Part shown: in pieces, positions 29,533-30,843 of the stretch
How the letters are laid out: every line of letters begins with the position of its first letter
Position numbering within the stretch: the first letter of the stretch is position 1
NCBI GenBank assembly: GCA_021154985.1
Contig: JAJNQE010000127.1
Coordinates: 1-30,843 of the forward strand
Length of the DNA: 30,843 bases
DNA from: Hydrogenophaga sp.
Lineage (GTDB): Bacteria; Pseudomonadota; Gammaproteobacteria; Burkholderiales; Burkholderiaceae_C
Direction: 5' to 3'
Translations under genes and position numbers: made by a program
Notes under the pieces: model-generated
What the model saw: the letters and a program-made list of their open reading frames with translations, nothing else
Told to the model about the DNA's origin: nothing
Database searches by the model: none

Positions 29533-30543
29533 ATGTCCCAGAAAGCCATGTGGATGGTGCGCGCCGGTGAGGGCGGTTTTCGGTTTGAAGAATTCAAGAC
29601 CGAATCGCTGGTCAGCATCGGCTGGCATGAAGTGGGTGACATGACCCGACTCAAGACCCGTGCGGACTTCACCCGTGCCATGGAGCAGCACCTGGCAGGC
29701 GCCAAGGCCGGGCAGGTGGCGGCCTCTGCCGGGCAAACCTACCGGTTCGTCCGGGAGATCGGGTTGGGCGACCGCGTCGTGAGCTATGACCGCAGTGAGC
29801 GCATTTACCTGGTGGGTGAGGTGATCGGCGACTACGAGTACCGGCCCGAGGGTTCGGCGGAGCACCCCAACATCCGCCGAGTGCGCTGGCTGGGCCAGGT
29901 GGCGCGTGATGCCTTGTCGGTGAGCGCGCGCAACAGCCTGGGATCGATTTCCACCCTGTTCCTCATTGCAGCCCCGGTGGCGGCGGAGATCGAATCCTTG
30001 CTGATGGGCGCAGAAGGAACGGGTCGAAGCCCGTCAAAGATTTTGGTAGCCGAGTCTCCCGTTGCAGTGGACGACCTGTACAAGGACGTGCAGTCCAAGG
30101 GCTTTGAATTCATCAAGGACCGAGTGAGCGCCTTGGATTGGGAAGAAATGCAGGAACTGGTGGCGGGCCTGCTGCGGGCCATGGGCTACAAGACGCGCAT
30201 TTCACCGAGTGGCTCGGACCGTGGCAAAGACATCGTGGCGTCGCCAGACGGACTGGGCTTTGAAGACCCGCGAATCGTGGTGGAGGTCAAGCACCGAGGC
30301 GCGTCGATGGGGTCGCACGAGATTCGCAGTTTTCTCGGGGGTCGCCACGACAACGACAAAGGCCTCTACGTGAGCACCGGCGGCTTCACCAAAGACGCGC
30401 GCTACGAGGCCGAGCGGGGTCGCATACCCGTGACGCTGATGGACCTAGACGACTTGGTGAAGTCGCTGCTGGAGCACTATGAAAAACTGGACGTTGAAAT
30501 GCAGCGGTTGATTCCACTGCGAAAGGTCTACTGGCCTGCGTAG
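29533..30543 (+). CDS. Mrr-type restriction endonuclease with PUA/EVE-like N-terminal domain
   Basis: 336 aa. Residues 1-150 look like a PUA/EVE-type base-reading domain: MWMVRAGEGGFRFEEFKTESLVSIGWHEVGD, GDRVVSYDRSERIYLVGEVIGDYEYRP, RRVRWLGQVARDALS. Residues about 195-315 are the Mrr catalytic fold: LDWEEMQELVAGLLRAMGYKT, GSDRGKDIVASPDG with Asp229 and Asp233, and EVKH with Glu251 and Lys253 completing a PD-(D/E)xK site. VYWPA ends the protein. Such enzymes are type IV restriction proteins that cut modified DNA. It follows the HEPN gene by 42 nt with a strong ribosome site, so the three genes may share a transcript. It is convergent with uvrA, whose stop is 12 nt from its own. Confidence 0.88.
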   Translation: MSQKAMWMVRAGEGGFRFEEFKTESLVSIGWHEVGDMTRLKTRADFTRAMEQHLAGAKAGQVAASAGQTYRFVREIGLGDRVVSYDRSERIYLVGEVIGDYEYRPEGSAEHPNIRRVRWLGQVARDALSVSARNSLGSISTLFLIAAPVAAEIESLLMGAEGTGRSPSKILVAESPVAVDDLYKDVQSKGFEFIKDRVSALDWEEMQELVAGLLRAMGYKTRISPSGSDRGKDIVASPDGLGFEDPRIVVEVKHRGASMGSHEIRSFLGGRHDNDKGLYVSTGGFTKDARYEAERGRIPVTLMDLDDLVKSLLEHYEKLDVEMQRLIPLRKVYWPA

Positions 30544-30555
30544 ACCCACCCAGGC

Positions 30556-30843
30556 TCAGCGCTCCAACAATCTGGCCAAATAGTGCCCGGTGTGGCTGCC
30601 CGCATGCGCCGCCACCGCCTCGGGCGTGCCCTGCGCCACCACCGTCCCACCGCCCGAGCCGCCCTCGGGGCCCATGTCGATCACCCAGTCGGCGGTTTTG
30701 ATCACGTCGAGGTTGTGCTCGATCACCACGATGGTGTTGCCCGCATCGCGCAGTTGGTGCAGCACCTGCAGCAGCAGTTCGATGTCGGCGAAGTGCAGGC
30801 CGGTGGTGGGTTCGTCCAAGATGTAGAGCGTGCGCCCGGTGTC
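30556..30843 (-). CDS. uvrA: UvrABC excinuclease subunit A, C-terminal fragment (cut by window edge)
   Basis: The last 95 codons of UvrA, the damage-sensing ATPase of nucleotide excision repair. Reading in from the right edge, the frame gives DTGRTLYILDEPTTGLHFAD (Walker B and the D-loop of the second ABC domain). IVVIEHNLDVIKTADWVIDMGPEGGSGGG, with the H-loop His, then follows, ending AARLLER-like (YLARLLER). These are diagnostic of UvrA. It is convergent with the Mrr-like gene. The rest lies right of the window. Confidence 0.97.
   Translation of the reverse strand, partial: DTGRTLYILDEPTTGLHFADIELLLQVLHQLRDAGNTIVVIEHNLDVIKTADWVIDMGPEGGSGGGTVVAQGTPEAVAAHAGSHTGHYLARLLER

Overview
The window is a GC-rich, densely packed chromosomal segment. 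Gene content and order (purC, cnoX, purE, purK, Sua5-type tsaC, dacB, tsaB, rimI, family-4 UDG, pyrF, class II fba, a Bug-type receptor) suggest a betaproteobacterium of the order Burkholderiales, probably family Comamonadaceae. That placement comes from gene content and protein style; no rRNA or tRNA gene is present to confirm it.

Layout. Positions 1-4963 hold a membrane/envelope pair on the minus strand (edge-truncated exported protein plus a YiaA/YiaB-family protein), a small secreted protein, and central carbon metabolism (pyk, an alpha/beta-hydrolase lipoprotein, class II fba), closed by a strong terminator at 4938-4963. Positions 4980-8856 hold a catabolic-looking unit: an IclR-family regulator divergent from an acyl-CoA ligase and a TctC/Bug solute receptor. 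Three copies of one operator-like motif (TTCCG-N5-CGGAA) lie in the divergent promoter region. Positions 8883-12576 hold purine synthesis (purC, purE, purK), with the thioredoxin-like cnoX inserted on the opposite strand. Positions 12582-17705 hold two t6A tRNA-modification genes (tsaC, tsaB), a SemiSWEET transporter, a DacB/PBP4 peptidase, rimI and a uracil-DNA glycosylase; tsaB-rimI-udg overlap by 4 nt each. Positions 17712-19512 hold an EamA transporter and pyrF.

Positions 19669-22972 hold a DUF1800/DUF1501 pair, two exported proteins of unknown function that co-occur widely. It is followed by a compound hairpin repeat (22973-23050). Two overlapping glutathione S-transferase genes, a hotdog thioesterase, a CYTH-CHAD protein, a CigR/RcnB-like protein and a MipA/OmpV-like outer-membrane protein follow.

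The right end (about 28246-30543) looks accessory. A winged-helix/MNT nucleotidyltransferase gene overlaps a HEPN-domain gene by 89 nt, and 42 nt later comes an Mrr-type restriction endonuclease with a PUA/EVE-like N-terminal domain. This is the best candidate for an uncharacterised system: a HEPN-MNT toxin-antitoxin-like module joined to a modification-dependent nuclease, inserted next to uvrA, whose 3' end closes the window.

Regulation visible in the sequence includes a recurring -10 type (TAAAATC or GATAATC) before fba, purC, purE, tsaB and pyrF. Two of these imply leaderless mRNAs (tsaB and pyrF). Several perfect inverted repeats sit in promoter positions. No CRISPR array, insertion sequence or prophage was seen.
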